Part shown: piece by piece, positions 16,069 to 23,888 of the stretch
How the letters are laid out: each line of letters begins with the position of its first letter
Numbering within the stretch: the stretch's first letter is position 1
Assembly (NCBI RefSeq): GCF_900167445.1
Contig: NZ_FUZT01000013.1
Location: 62,001-126,000 of the forward strand
Length of the DNA stretch: 64,000 nt
Reading direction: 5' to 3'
DNA from: Maledivibacter halophilus
GTDB taxonomy: Bacteria; Bacillota; Clostridia; Peptostreptococcales; Caminicellaceae
The notes under the pieces: generated by a model
Database searches by the model: none
Told to the model about the DNA's origin: nothing
The model's input: the letters and a program-made list of their open reading frames with translations, nothing else
Translations under genes and position numbers: made by a program

Positions 16069-17949
16069 ATGAAAAAAATAGTAACATTAGCATTAGTAAC
16101 AACTTTAGTTATGACAACAGGTTTTTCAACAGCCTTTGCTGATTCATGGAAGCATCAAGGAGGTTATAAGTTGCCACCTGGATTAGCTAAAAAAGGATTT
16201 GTTCCACCAGGTATTGCAAAGAAATTTAGTGATATTAATGATTATAAATGGGCAAAAGATGCTATAGAAAAAATGGTGGAAGAAGGAGTAATAAAAGGTG
16301 TTGGAGATGGAATGTTTGCACCAAAACAAGCAGTGACTAAATTGGAAGCTATAGTTATGGCACTAAGAGTAATGGGTGAGGAAGAAGAGGCAGTAGAATA
16401 TGGATTGAGAATTAGAAGTGGAGAAAGAAGCCTAAGAATAAAAGATCATTTACAGGAATGGGCATATGGTTATGTTGCCTTAGCAGAGGAAAAAGGGATA
16501 TTGGATGAAGCTGATATATTATACTTTAAATTAAATGAGCCAGCTAAACGTCACGAAGTGGCGAAATATATTGTAAGGGCATTGGGATATGAAGATGAAG
16601 CCCAGGATCGTATGGATGAAGAGCTTGATTTTGAAGATGCCTCATTTATACCTCAAGGTTCAGTAGGATATATTTATATTGCCGATAAAGAAGGGATTAT
16701 AACAGGATATGAGGATGGAACATTTAGACCGCAGAACACAGTAACTAGGGCAGAAATGGCAGTAATGATAGATAGACTAGATGATAAATTTGATGATGAT
16801 GATATTGATGAAGATGATCTTAAAGAGTATGAAGGTACAGTAGAGAATATAGACAATGGTTACGACTGGATTGAAATAGAAGTAGGAAGAAGAGATAAAA
16901 AATTTGATATAACCAAGTATACAAAAATAGTATTTGAAGATGATGTAAAGGGAGATATAGAGGACATAGAAATAGGAGATGAAGTAGAAATAAAAGTAAA
17001 TGAAGACAACGAAGCAGTATATATTGAAGTAGATAGAGAATTGTATAAAGAGTATGAAGGTAGAGTAGAAGATATAGATAATGACTATGATTGGATTGAA
17101 ATAGAAGTAGGAAGTAGAGATAAAAGATTTGATATAACTAAAGATACAGAAGTAGTGTTTGAAGACGATATAAAGGGAGATATAGAGGATATAGAAATAG
17201 GAGATGAAATAGAGATAAAGGTAAATGACGATAATGAAGCATTATACATTGAAGTAGATAGAGAAATATATAAAGAGTATGAAGGTACAGTAGAGAATAT
17301 AGACAATGGTTATGATTGGATTGAAATAGAAGTAGGAAGAACAGATAAAAGATTCGATATAACAAATGATACAGAAGTAATATTTGAAGATGATATAAAG
17401 GGAGATATAGAGGATATAGAAATAGGAGATGAAGTTGAAATAAGAGTGAATGAGGATGATGAAATAGAGTATATAGAGGTTGATAGAGAACTGGAAAGTG
17501 ATATATATGAAGGTTTTTTAATTGAAGTAGAAGATGATGAAATATCCGTTCTTGTATCAAGAAAGATTCGTTCCTTTGATTTAGATTCAGATGTAGAGGT
17601 GGAATTTAAAGATAAAGATGGCGATTTAGATGATTTAATGGTAGGGGATGAAATTAAAATAATAATGGATGAAGAAAATGATGAAGTTGAAAAAATCGAA
17701 GTAGATAGAAAGTATAGTTCTGTGGGGGTAAATGGTAAACTAATAAATGTTTATAAAAATAAAAGACGAATAGCTATTGAGGAAGATGATGAAATAGAGA
17801 TATATGATTTAGAAAGTAAAGTAAAGGTATATATAAATGATCGTAAAGCAGATTTATCTGATTTAGAAAAATATGACAATTTATATCTTGCTTTAGATGA
17901 TGATGAAGTGGAAGAAATAAGAGCTTACAGAATAGTTATATTAGACTAA
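16069..17949 (+). CDS. S-layer homology domain surface protein with acidic tandem repeats
   Basis: This is an exported cell-wall protein. AAGGAGG precedes the ATG. Residues 1-25 are a signal peptide ending AFA-DS. Three SLH domains follow (about 51-105, 125-175, 185-240), ending YEDGTFRPQNTVTRAEMAVMIDRL, which should bind secondary cell-wall polymer. Then come three 75-residue repeats (DNA 16824-17048, 17049-17273, 17274-17494) with the core YDWIEIEVG, FDIT, VFEDD, GDIEDIEIGDE and IEVDRE, and two diverged repeats to the C-terminus. The repeats are very Asp/Glu-rich and may bind Ca2+; no enzymatic domain was seen. It lies between the ger and sigI loci and ends at a terminator. Confidence 0.88.
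   Translation: MKKIVTLALVTTLVMTTGFSTAFADSWKHQGGYKLPPGLAKKGFVPPGIAKKFSDINDYKWAKDAIEKMVEEGVIKGVGDGMFAPKQAVTKLEAIVMALRVMGEEEEAVEYGLRIRSGERSLRIKDHLQEWAYGYVALAEEKGILDEADILYFKLNEPAKRHEVAKYIVRALGYEDEAQDRMDEELDFEDASFIPQGSVGYIYIADKEGIITGYEDGTFRPQNTVTRAEMAVMIDRLDDKFDDDDIDEDDLKEYEGTVENIDNGYDWIEIEVGRRDKKFDITKYTKIVFEDDVKGDIEDIEIGDEVEIKVNEDNEAVYIEVDRELYKEYEGRVEDIDNDYDWIEIEVGSRDKRFDITKDTEVVFEDDIKGDIEDIEIGDEIEIKVNDDNEALYIEVDREIYKEYEGTVENIDNGYDWIEIEVGRTDKRFDITNDTEVIFEDDIKGDIEDIEIGDEVEIRVNEDDEIEYIEVDRELESDIYEGFLIEVEDDEISVLVSRKIRSFDLDSDVEVEFKDKDGDLDDLMVGDEIKIIMDEENDEVEKIEVDRKYSSVGVNGKLINVYKNKRRIAIEEDDEIEIYDLESKVKVYINDRKADLSDLEKYDNLYLALDDDEVEEIRAYRIVILD
16824..17494 (+). repeat. Three in-frame 225-bp tandem repeats in SLH gene
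   Basis: GAGTATGAAGGTA recurs at 16824, 17049 and 17274, exactly 225 bp (75 codons) apart. Copies one and three share GTACAGTAGAGAATATAGAC at their starts, while copy two differs (GTAGAGTAGAAGATATAGAT). This suggests recent recombination between the outer copies or divergence of the middle one. Confidence 0.9.
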
Positions 17950-17973
17950 TGATTATATTAGACTAAGATATAC

Positions 17974-18008
17974 AAAAAAGCACTGGAAAAAATCAGTGCT
18001 TTTTTTTG
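17974..18008 (+). terminator. Rho-independent terminator after SLH gene
   Basis: AAAAAAGCACTG and CAGTGCTTTTTTTT form a strong stem with a long T-run. Confidence 0.92.
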
Positions 18009-18094
18009 TGTGTCAAATAAACTATAATATATATTGTAAGTACCAAAAAAATATTTATTCTACGTATATCTATAATGTAAAAGGTGGTGAAAAT

Positions 18095-18832
18095 TTGGGC
18101 CCATTTTTAAAAAGATTCAAAAAAAAAGGAAATAATATGGAAGAAGAACTTAGAAAGATCAAGGCTGGAAATGATGAAGAAAGAGAAGTTTTTATAAAAA
18201 AATACACTCCTTTTATAATTAAAAGTATAACCAAAGTAACAAAAAGTTATATTGAAATAGAAAATAATGATGAATTTAGTATTGGTATGGAAGCCTTTAA
18301 TGAGGCTATAGATAAATATGAATTTAAAAGAGGTAGCTTTCTGGGATATGCTGAAACTGTTATTAGAAACAGAATAATAGATTATAAAAGAAAAAACCAA
18401 TCATTAAATAATATTTTATCTATAGATAGAGAAAATTTAATGGAAATTAAAGTACAGGACAAATTTAAAAGCGGTGATTTTACAGAAAAGTATGCAATGA
18501 AGGAGCAGATATTAAAGCTCAAAGCTTTACTAAAGGACTTTAATATTGGATTTACAGAGCTCGTTGAAGAATCCCCGAAACATATTGATACTAGATTAAA
18601 TTCTATTTACATAGCCAGGAGTATTGTAGAAAACAAAGATATTAAAGAAGATTTTTATAGAAAAAAGATGTTGCCGGCTAAAAAAATTATGGAGAAAACA
18701 GGGGTGAGCAAAAAAGTATTAAAGGGAAACAGGAAATTTATTATTGCAACAGCCTTGGTACTAGACAGTGAACTGGAACTGCTAATAAATTATATTTCAG
18801 GAGTAGAAGGGAGGGCCCAAAATGATATATAA
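18095..18832 (+). CDS. sigI: Alternative RNA polymerase sigma factor SigI
   Basis: This is a sigma-I family factor: EREVFIKKYTPFIIKSITKV, the region-2-like DEFSIGMEAFNEAIDKYEFKRGSFLGYAETVIRNRIIDYKRK, and the C-terminal helix-turn-helix PAKKIMEKTGVSKKVLKGNRKFIIATALV. In known cases SigI responds to heat or extracellular polysaccharide. The TTG at 18095, after AAGGTGGTG, gives an N-terminus (GPFLKRFKKKGNN) comparable with B. subtilis SigI; ATG 18137, after AAAGGA, is the alternative. The frame extends further upstream without a plausible start. It overlaps rsgI by 11 bases, the standard sigI-rsgI arrangement. Confidence 0.9.
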   Translation: MGPFLKRFKKKGNNMEEELRKIKAGNDEEREVFIKKYTPFIIKSITKVTKSYIEIENNDEFSIGMEAFNEAIDKYEFKRGSFLGYAETVIRNRIIDYKRKNQSLNNILSIDRENLMEIKVQDKFKSGDFTEKYAMKEQILKLKALLKDFNIGFTELVEESPKHIDTRLNSIYIARSIVENKDIKEDFYRKKMLPAKKIMEKTGVSKKVLKGNRKFIIATALVLDSELELLINYISGVEGRAQNDI

Positions 18833-20057
18833 AGGCTTAATAATGGAAGTGCAAAAAGACTGTATAATAGTTCTTACGGATAGCAATAATTATTTAAAGC
18901 TGAAAAAGAAGTCAAATATTGATATTGGAAAAAAGATAATGTTCATAGAAGAGGATATCATAAAAAAGCAGAAAAAATCTATTAGGCCATTAATAGGAAT
19001 TGCTGCTGCAATTATATTATTAATAACTACGGTTATAGGCCAATATGGTATGGAACTGATTGATGGTTTTAATGCTTATGCCATAGTAAGTGTAGATATA
19101 AATCCTAGTTTGGAATTTCAAATAGATAAAAAGGAAATTGTCAAAAAAATTAAAGCATTGAATAATGATGGCGAAGAACTTCTGGATGAGAAAATGATTG
19201 GGATGAAGATTGAAGAAGCAATTCTGTATAGTATAAAAACAGCCTTTAATAAAAAATATATTAACAATGCAAACAATGTTGTATTGATTTCAGAAATGAT
19301 GATGGATAATAAGGAAGTTAAGTCATTAAAGGTGATGGAGGATAAAATTAATGAAAAGATAGACGAAGATGAAGAAATAAAAGATATAAATTTAATATAC
19401 ATACAGTCTGATAAAGAAGATTTAAAAAAAGCAAGGGAAAATAAGGTTTCTATTGGAAAATATGAGGTTTATAAAGTACTTTCAAATAATAATTCAAATT
19501 TAAAAATTGAGGATATAAAGGATAAAAAAGTTAGTGATATAGTAAAAGAAAATAAGGATATTACAAAAGACAAAAGAGTTAAAGTTAAAAAAGAAAAAAA
19601 GGAAGAAGAAAAACATCAAGATGAGATAGAAAATAGAGAGAATAAATTAAATGAGAAACAAAATGAAGTCCATAATAAAAATGGGAAGAAACCTGATATC
19701 AAGACTAAGCAAAAGGATATAAATAGTGAAAAAAATCAAAATGAAAAAAACAAGGAAACTAATATTAAAAATCAAAAAATCAAAAATGGGAATTATAGAT
19801 CCAATAAGGAAAAACACAATAATAAAAATTTAAATAAAACGAAAAATGATAATAAAGACTTTAAAGAAAATAACCAAAAAAATGAAATGAAAAATTACAA
19901 GGGAAAAAATAAAGATAAAAAAGAAGATAATAGAAATTTTGAAAAAGAAGAAAAAGATAGTATAAGAGGTAAAGTTAAGAATGATAAAAATGATAAATTT
20001 AATAAAAACAATGAAATTAATAAAGGTAAATCCAAGGGGAATAGTAAAAATAAATGA
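18822..20057 (+). CDS. rsgI: Membrane anti-sigma-I factor RsgI
   Basis: This is the anti-sigma partner of SigI. Residues 1-52 are the cytoplasmic SigI-binding domain (YKGLIMEVQKDCIIVLTDSNNYLKLKKK), a single TM follows at about 55-75, then the extracytoplasmic RsgI domain with AYAIVSVDINPSLEFQIDK. The Asn94-Pro95 pair matches the site where autoproteolysis has been described in clostridial RsgI proteins. After about 245 the protein is a 165-residue tract of almost only Lys, Asn, Glu and Asp with no recognisable carbohydrate-binding or enzymatic module. The start follows GAAGGGAGGG. The tail may contact the wall or be a degenerate sensor. Confidence 0.9.
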   Translation: MIYKGLIMEVQKDCIIVLTDSNNYLKLKKKSNIDIGKKIMFIEEDIIKKQKKSIRPLIGIAAAIILLITTVIGQYGMELIDGFNAYAIVSVDINPSLEFQIDKKEIVKKIKALNNDGEELLDEKMIGMKIEEAILYSIKTAFNKKYINNANNVVLISEMMMDNKEVKSLKVMEDKINEKIDEDEEIKDINLIYIQSDKEDLKKARENKVSIGKYEVYKVLSNNNSNLKIEDIKDKKVSDIVKENKDITKDKRVKVKKEKKEEEKHQDEIENRENKLNEKQNEVHNKNGKKPDIKTKQKDINSEKNQNEKNKETNIKNQKIKNGNYRSNKEKHNNKNLNKTKNDNKDFKENNQKNEMKNYKGKNKDKKEDNRNFEKEEKDSIRGKVKNDKNDKFNKNNEINKGKSKGNSKNK

Positions 20058-20059
20058 TT

Positions 20060-20153
20060 GAGACAATTGCATAATATATACGCTAGTATTCTAGAGATTT
20101 TAAGTCTAAATACAGTAGATAGTTATTACAAGAGGTAATTATGTAATTCCTTC
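20060..20153 (+). mobile_element. MITE-like palindrome, family B
   Basis: The ends GAGACAATTGCATAAT and AATTATGTAATTCCTTC match 7426-7550; the interior is unrelated. The element begins three bases after the rsgI stop codon. Confidence 0.65.
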
Positions 20154-20163
20154 GATTAATAAG

Positions 20164-20201
20164 CAGAGCAATCAATAAATTTTATTGATTGCTCTGGCTT
20201 T
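20164..20201 (+). terminator. Perfect-stem terminator after sigI-rsgI
   Basis: A perfect 16-bp palindrome beginning CAGAGCAATCAATAA and ending GATTGCTCTG, followed by GCTTTTA. Confidence 0.8.
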
Positions 20202-20460
20202 TATATGAGTAGAATCGGAAGTAGCTATTACAACAATAATGAGAGATTTAATAATAGAGAGTTTTTTGTTTTGCTGCAGGGAGCTACCGGATTCTATTCA
20301 GGCAATTTGGGTGGTATCAAATCCTTGTTACTAAGAGTATATGAAATACAAAACAATGTGTTCCATATAAATAAAGTTGTTTTATATAGATGAGGAAAAT
20401 AAATTATTGTATTATATAATTCTTTCACTTAATCTTAGTAAAGAGAATATTATAAATTAG
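20202..20460 (+). other. Intergenic region with a doubtful small ORF
   Basis: An ATG at 20205 opens 62 codons to 20393 (MSRIGSSYYNNNERFNNREF...). There is no ribosome site, because the ATG sits in the T-run of the preceding terminator, and no recognised motif. I treat it as unlikely to be expressed; a decayed gene fragment is possible. Confidence 0.2.
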
Positions 20461-20561
20461 TATAGTAAAACAAATTGAAAGGTGGATTTATACATCAAAA
20501 CAATCCTAAAACCATCGATATTTTAGTATGTATAAATTAAGTTTTATGCTGGCTGCCTATA
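20461..20561 (+). mobile_element. MITE-like palindrome, family A
   Basis: The element starts TATAGTAAAACAAATTGAAA, carries inner arms GGATTTATACATC and GTATGTATAAATTAAGTTTT, and ends GCCTATAG. It shares its last TATAG with the next palindrome. Confidence 0.7.
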
Positions 20562-20664
20562 GTCATGCTACATTAAAACTTAAAATAAATTTTGCTGAAA
20601 TAATGAAGGCTTCTACATTCTTTCAGTTAAATTTATTAATCTCTAGAGTAGCATTACTATATAG
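20558..20664 (+). mobile_element. MITE-like palindrome, family D (abutting family A copy)
   Basis: TATAGTCATGCTAC and GTAGCATTACTATA are the ends, with further pairing ATAAATTTTGCTGAAATAATG against the complementary right arm. Only one copy is in this window. It lies just upstream of the subtilase gene's ribosome site. Confidence 0.6.
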
Positions 20665-20686
20665 TAAATAGGGGGAAGAAGTCTTT

Positions 20687-22591
20687 ATGAAAGATATAAA
20701 TAAAAAAATTGATACAACATTAGATTTGATATTGAAACTCCCCGAGGAAAGAAAACAAAGAAGTGGTTATTTAAAAACGGGATTTAATACTCTTACAAAT
20801 AGATGGGAAGTAATAGTAAGGTATTCAGGAAAGAACATAACAACAATAGCTGATGAATTAGGGGCTAGGGTTGAAGTTCTCAGTGAGAAATTTGCAATTT
20901 TTACTATAGATGAAGAAAAAATATATCTTCTGGCACAATATAATGAAATAGAATATATTGAAAAGCCACGCAGACTTATTAGTTCTATAGGTAGTATAAA
21001 AAAATATAATTTAGATACCCTACAGAATTATTCAGTAAAGGGTTTATATGGAGAAGGGGTTATAATTGGAATAATTGATTCTGGGATAGATTATAATCAT
21101 CTTGACTTTATAAATGAAGACGGTAAAACACGAATAACAAATATATGGGATCAGTCGGTTTTTGAAGGAAAGCCTCCTAAAGGATTTAAAAATGGTACGG
21201 AATGGACTAGTAAAGATATAAATAAAGCTTTAAAAGATATAAAGGAAGATAAAAATTTATCAGTAGTACATCATGTAGATGTATTGGGACATGGCACTTG
21301 TGTGGCAGGAATAGCTGCTGGAAACGGAAGATCTAATCAAGAGAAATATTCAGGAATAGCACCTAAATCTGAACTAATAATAGTTAAACTGGGAGCAAGG
21401 GGAGGAGAAGGGTTTTCAAGAACTACAGAATTTATGAGGGCAATTAGATATCTAGTGGATAAAGCTAAGGCTTTAAATAGGCCAATTGTTATAAATGCAA
21501 GCTATGGTACAAATGAAGGAAGTCATAGTGACAATTCATTATTTGAAAGTTTCATTAACGAAATTTTAGAAGAATGGAAGATAACAATGGTTGTGGCAGC
21601 AGGAAATGAAGGAGATAGAGGACATCATTTTGGAAAAAATATAAAAGAGAGTAAAGATACTGAGATAGAAATACAGGTTGAAGAAGAAGAAAGAGTAATT
21701 ACATTGGAATTGTGGAAGAATTTTTATGATATATTTGAGTTTGAATTTGTATCTCCAGATGGATATGCTACAGGAAAGATAAGCTTAGATAAAGACTTTT
21801 ATAAGATTGATTTGGATAATATGGAGTGTTATATATGCTGTAATGTTCCAAATGAATATGATAAAAGTCAACAGATATTCGTTTTGCTTTTACCTAAGAA
21901 TGATACTATTAGAGAAGGAATATGGAAACTAAGAATTTATGGGGAAAATATAGTTGATGGAAGCTTAGATGTTTGGCTTCCAATGACTGATGTAGATCAA
22001 GGGAAAACTAGATTTCTCAAGTCCGATTGGAATCATACGATAAAAATTCCCGGAACTGCATCCAAAGTGATTACAGTAGGAAGCTATGACCCTTTAACAG
22101 ACAGTGTATGTGATTTTTCCAGTAAAGGAAATATAAACCTTAAATATTCCATTAAACCGGAATTAGTTGCTCCATATAAAAATATAATTAATCCTATTGA
22201 TAAAAAGAATTGTGATAATTTGATCGGTACAGGAATATCGGCTGCCTATGTAACAGGAGCTGCAGCGCTTTTAATGGAATGGGGAATAGTAGGGAAAAAT
22301 GATGTTGATTTACATGGAGATAAGGTTAAAGCATATCTAATTAAGGGAGCCATGAGAAAAAATAAAAAAATACAATTTCCAAATAATATATGGGGATTTG
22401 GAAGCTTATGGATAGAAAATAGTATAAAGATGGCGGAATCCGTAAGGTTGAGACAAAATAATATAAATAGAGAAAACAATTACTTATATCCAGGAAAAGT
22501 AAAGGTTTTAGGAGTTCATCCTATGTTTATGAATCCGGTTTTTTTATCCTATTTTCCTATAATTTATAATAGATATAAATATAGTGATTAA
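20687..22591 (+). CDS. S8-family subtilase-like protein with altered catalytic serine motif
   Basis: This is a clostridial Csp-like subtilase homologue of 634 residues without signal peptide. An N-terminal propeptide-like part covers 1-110. The Asp motif GIIDSGIDYNHLDF (D131), His motif GHGTCVAG (H202) and oxyanion Asn in AAGNEG (N307) are intact. The usual GTS[MA]A motif reads GTGISAAYVTG, putting Gly516 where the nucleophilic Ser belongs; Ser518 is two residues later. A jelly-roll-like insert lies at about 325-455, as in Csp proteases. Family members cleave pro-SleC or act as germinant-sensing pseudoproteases. GGGGG precedes the ATG by 11 bases. It probably stands alone in its transcript. 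Confidence 0.85.
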   Translation: MKDINKKIDTTLDLILKLPEERKQRSGYLKTGFNTLTNRWEVIVRYSGKNITTIADELGARVEVLSEKFAIFTIDEEKIYLLAQYNEIEYIEKPRRLISSIGSIKKYNLDTLQNYSVKGLYGEGVIIGIIDSGIDYNHLDFINEDGKTRITNIWDQSVFEGKPPKGFKNGTEWTSKDINKALKDIKEDKNLSVVHHVDVLGHGTCVAGIAAGNGRSNQEKYSGIAPKSELIIVKLGARGGEGFSRTTEFMRAIRYLVDKAKALNRPIVINASYGTNEGSHSDNSLFESFINEILEEWKITMVVAAGNEGDRGHHFGKNIKESKDTEIEIQVEEEERVITLELWKNFYDIFEFEFVSPDGYATGKISLDKDFYKIDLDNMECYICCNVPNEYDKSQQIFVLLLPKNDTIREGIWKLRIYGENIVDGSLDVWLPMTDVDQGKTRFLKSDWNHTIKIPGTASKVITVGSYDPLTDSVCDFSSKGNINLKYSIKPELVAPYKNIINPIDKKNCDNLIGTGISAAYVTGAAALLMEWGIVGKNDVDLHGDKVKAYLIKGAMRKNKKIQFPNNIWGFGSLWIENSIKMAESVRLRQNNINRENNYLYPGKVKVLGVHPMFMNPVFLSYFPIIYNRYKYSD

Positions 22592-22720
22592 CAATTAATA
22601 GTTAATAATGGTTAAAGCCAATCTGCTACTGGAGGGAATTGAATAATTAGTCCTTATGAAAGTTAACTTTATACCTATTATTCTATAGTGATATAATAAA
22701 CTTAAGAAATTATATAGAGG

Positions 22721-23791
22721 ATGATGAATGTGAAAAAAATAGATGAAAGGGATACTATGTTTGCCAGGATGAGTTATAAAAAGGGTTCAAAGGAATATGA
22801 GGATTATTATAAAAGAAATCCTGATAAAAAGCACATAGACGACGAAATCAGAGAGCTTCCTAATATATGTGGAGAAGGAACCGCCACCTACCATCCACTC
22901 AATTCTCCCTTTGCAGATGCTGGATTTAAGTTTTTAAGTGATATAAAAAAATATGTGGAGGGAGAAGTTAATAAAAATAGGGTAGAAGTTACTGCCCAAG
23001 AGATGACTAATAAAATAAAGAAGCTTTTAAAATATATAGGAGCGAAGTTAACTGGAGTGGCAAAAATGCAGGACTACCATTACTATAGTCATAGAGGTAG
23101 AAATCCGGAAACCTATGGAGATAAAATAGAAAAATTTCATAAATATGGTATAGTTTTTGCAGTAGAAATGGATAAGGATATGATAAATAGAGCACCACAG
23201 TGTGAAGAAGTAATTGCAGTTACCAAAGGATATATTGATGGGGCTATAATAGGCATGTGGATTAGTTACTATATTAGAGAGCTTGGGTATGATGCAAGGA
23301 ATCATATGGATGGAAATTACTTGGTTGTGGCACCACTTGTGGCCAGAGATGCAGGGCTTGGGGAAATAGGAAGAAATGGATTATTAATCACCAAAGAATA
23401 TGGACAAAGAGTTAGACTTGGTGTAGTTACTACGGACATGCCCTTAATTTCAGATAAAGAGCAGGATTTTGGAATTAAGGAATTTTGTAAAATATGCAAT
23501 AAATGTTCTAAAACATGCCCCGGTAAAGCAATACCAGATGGTGATATGAAGCTAATTAATGGAGAGCTTAGATGGCAAATAGAGCAGGAGAAATGTTATG
23601 GAATGTGGAGAAGAATAGGAACTGACTGTGGAGTGTGTTTATCAACATGTCCATTTAGCCAAGGAGTATCTCTAGAAATGATTGATAAAATGAAGGACTC
23701 TAAAGAGTGTATGGAAAAAATTCTAAAAGAGTATGAAGAAAAGTATGGCATAAGACCATATATTAGAGAAACCTTGGATTTATTAAAATGA
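22721..23791 (+). CDS. RdhA-like cobalamin/4Fe-4S protein (cytosolic reductive dehalogenase homologue)
   Basis: The 356-residue protein has the corrinoid-binding fold shared by RdhA and QueG: GVAKMQDYHYYSHRGR, then LVARDAGLGEIGRNGLLITKEYGQRVRLGVVTTDMPL. Two ferredoxin clusters follow: CKICNKCSKTCP and a second set at CYGMWRR...CGVCLSTCPF. Respiratory RdhA proteins carry a Tat signal; none is present here, so the protein should be cytosolic. There is no neighbouring RdhB anchor. The substrate is unknown: dehalogenation is only one possibility, and epoxyqueuosine reductases share the motifs but differ in length and C-terminus. The start could be ATG 22721, ATG 22724 or, best spaced from AGAGG, GTG 22730. 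Confidence 0.75.
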   Translation: MMNVKKIDERDTMFARMSYKKGSKEYEDYYKRNPDKKHIDDEIRELPNICGEGTATYHPLNSPFADAGFKFLSDIKKYVEGEVNKNRVEVTAQEMTNKIKKLLKYIGAKLTGVAKMQDYHYYSHRGRNPETYGDKIEKFHKYGIVFAVEMDKDMINRAPQCEEVIAVTKGYIDGAIIGMWISYYIRELGYDARNHMDGNYLVVAPLVARDAGLGEIGRNGLLITKEYGQRVRLGVVTTDMPLISDKEQDFGIKEFCKICNKCSKTCPGKAIPDGDMKLINGELRWQIEQEKCYGMWRRIGTDCGVCLSTCPFSQGVSLEMIDKMKDSKECMEKILKEYEEKYGIRPYIRETLDLLK

Positions 23792-23888
23792 TTGATAGAA
23801 TATATCGATATATTTTCCCAGATTCCATTCTAATTTGTTTAATTTTCAAATGTATAGTCTTAAAATAAATCCATTAATGGAGGTTTTT

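Noticed and set aside
17138-17560. 140-codon minus-strand ORF opposite the SLH repeats
   Set aside because: It reads as Leu/His/Tyr low complexity created by the antisense of Asp/Glu/Ile codons in the repeats; not a gene.
20205-20393. 62-codon ORF after sigI-rsgI
   Set aside because: It has no ribosome site, its ATG lies in the T-run of a terminator, and no motif is recognisable; kept only as a doubtful note.
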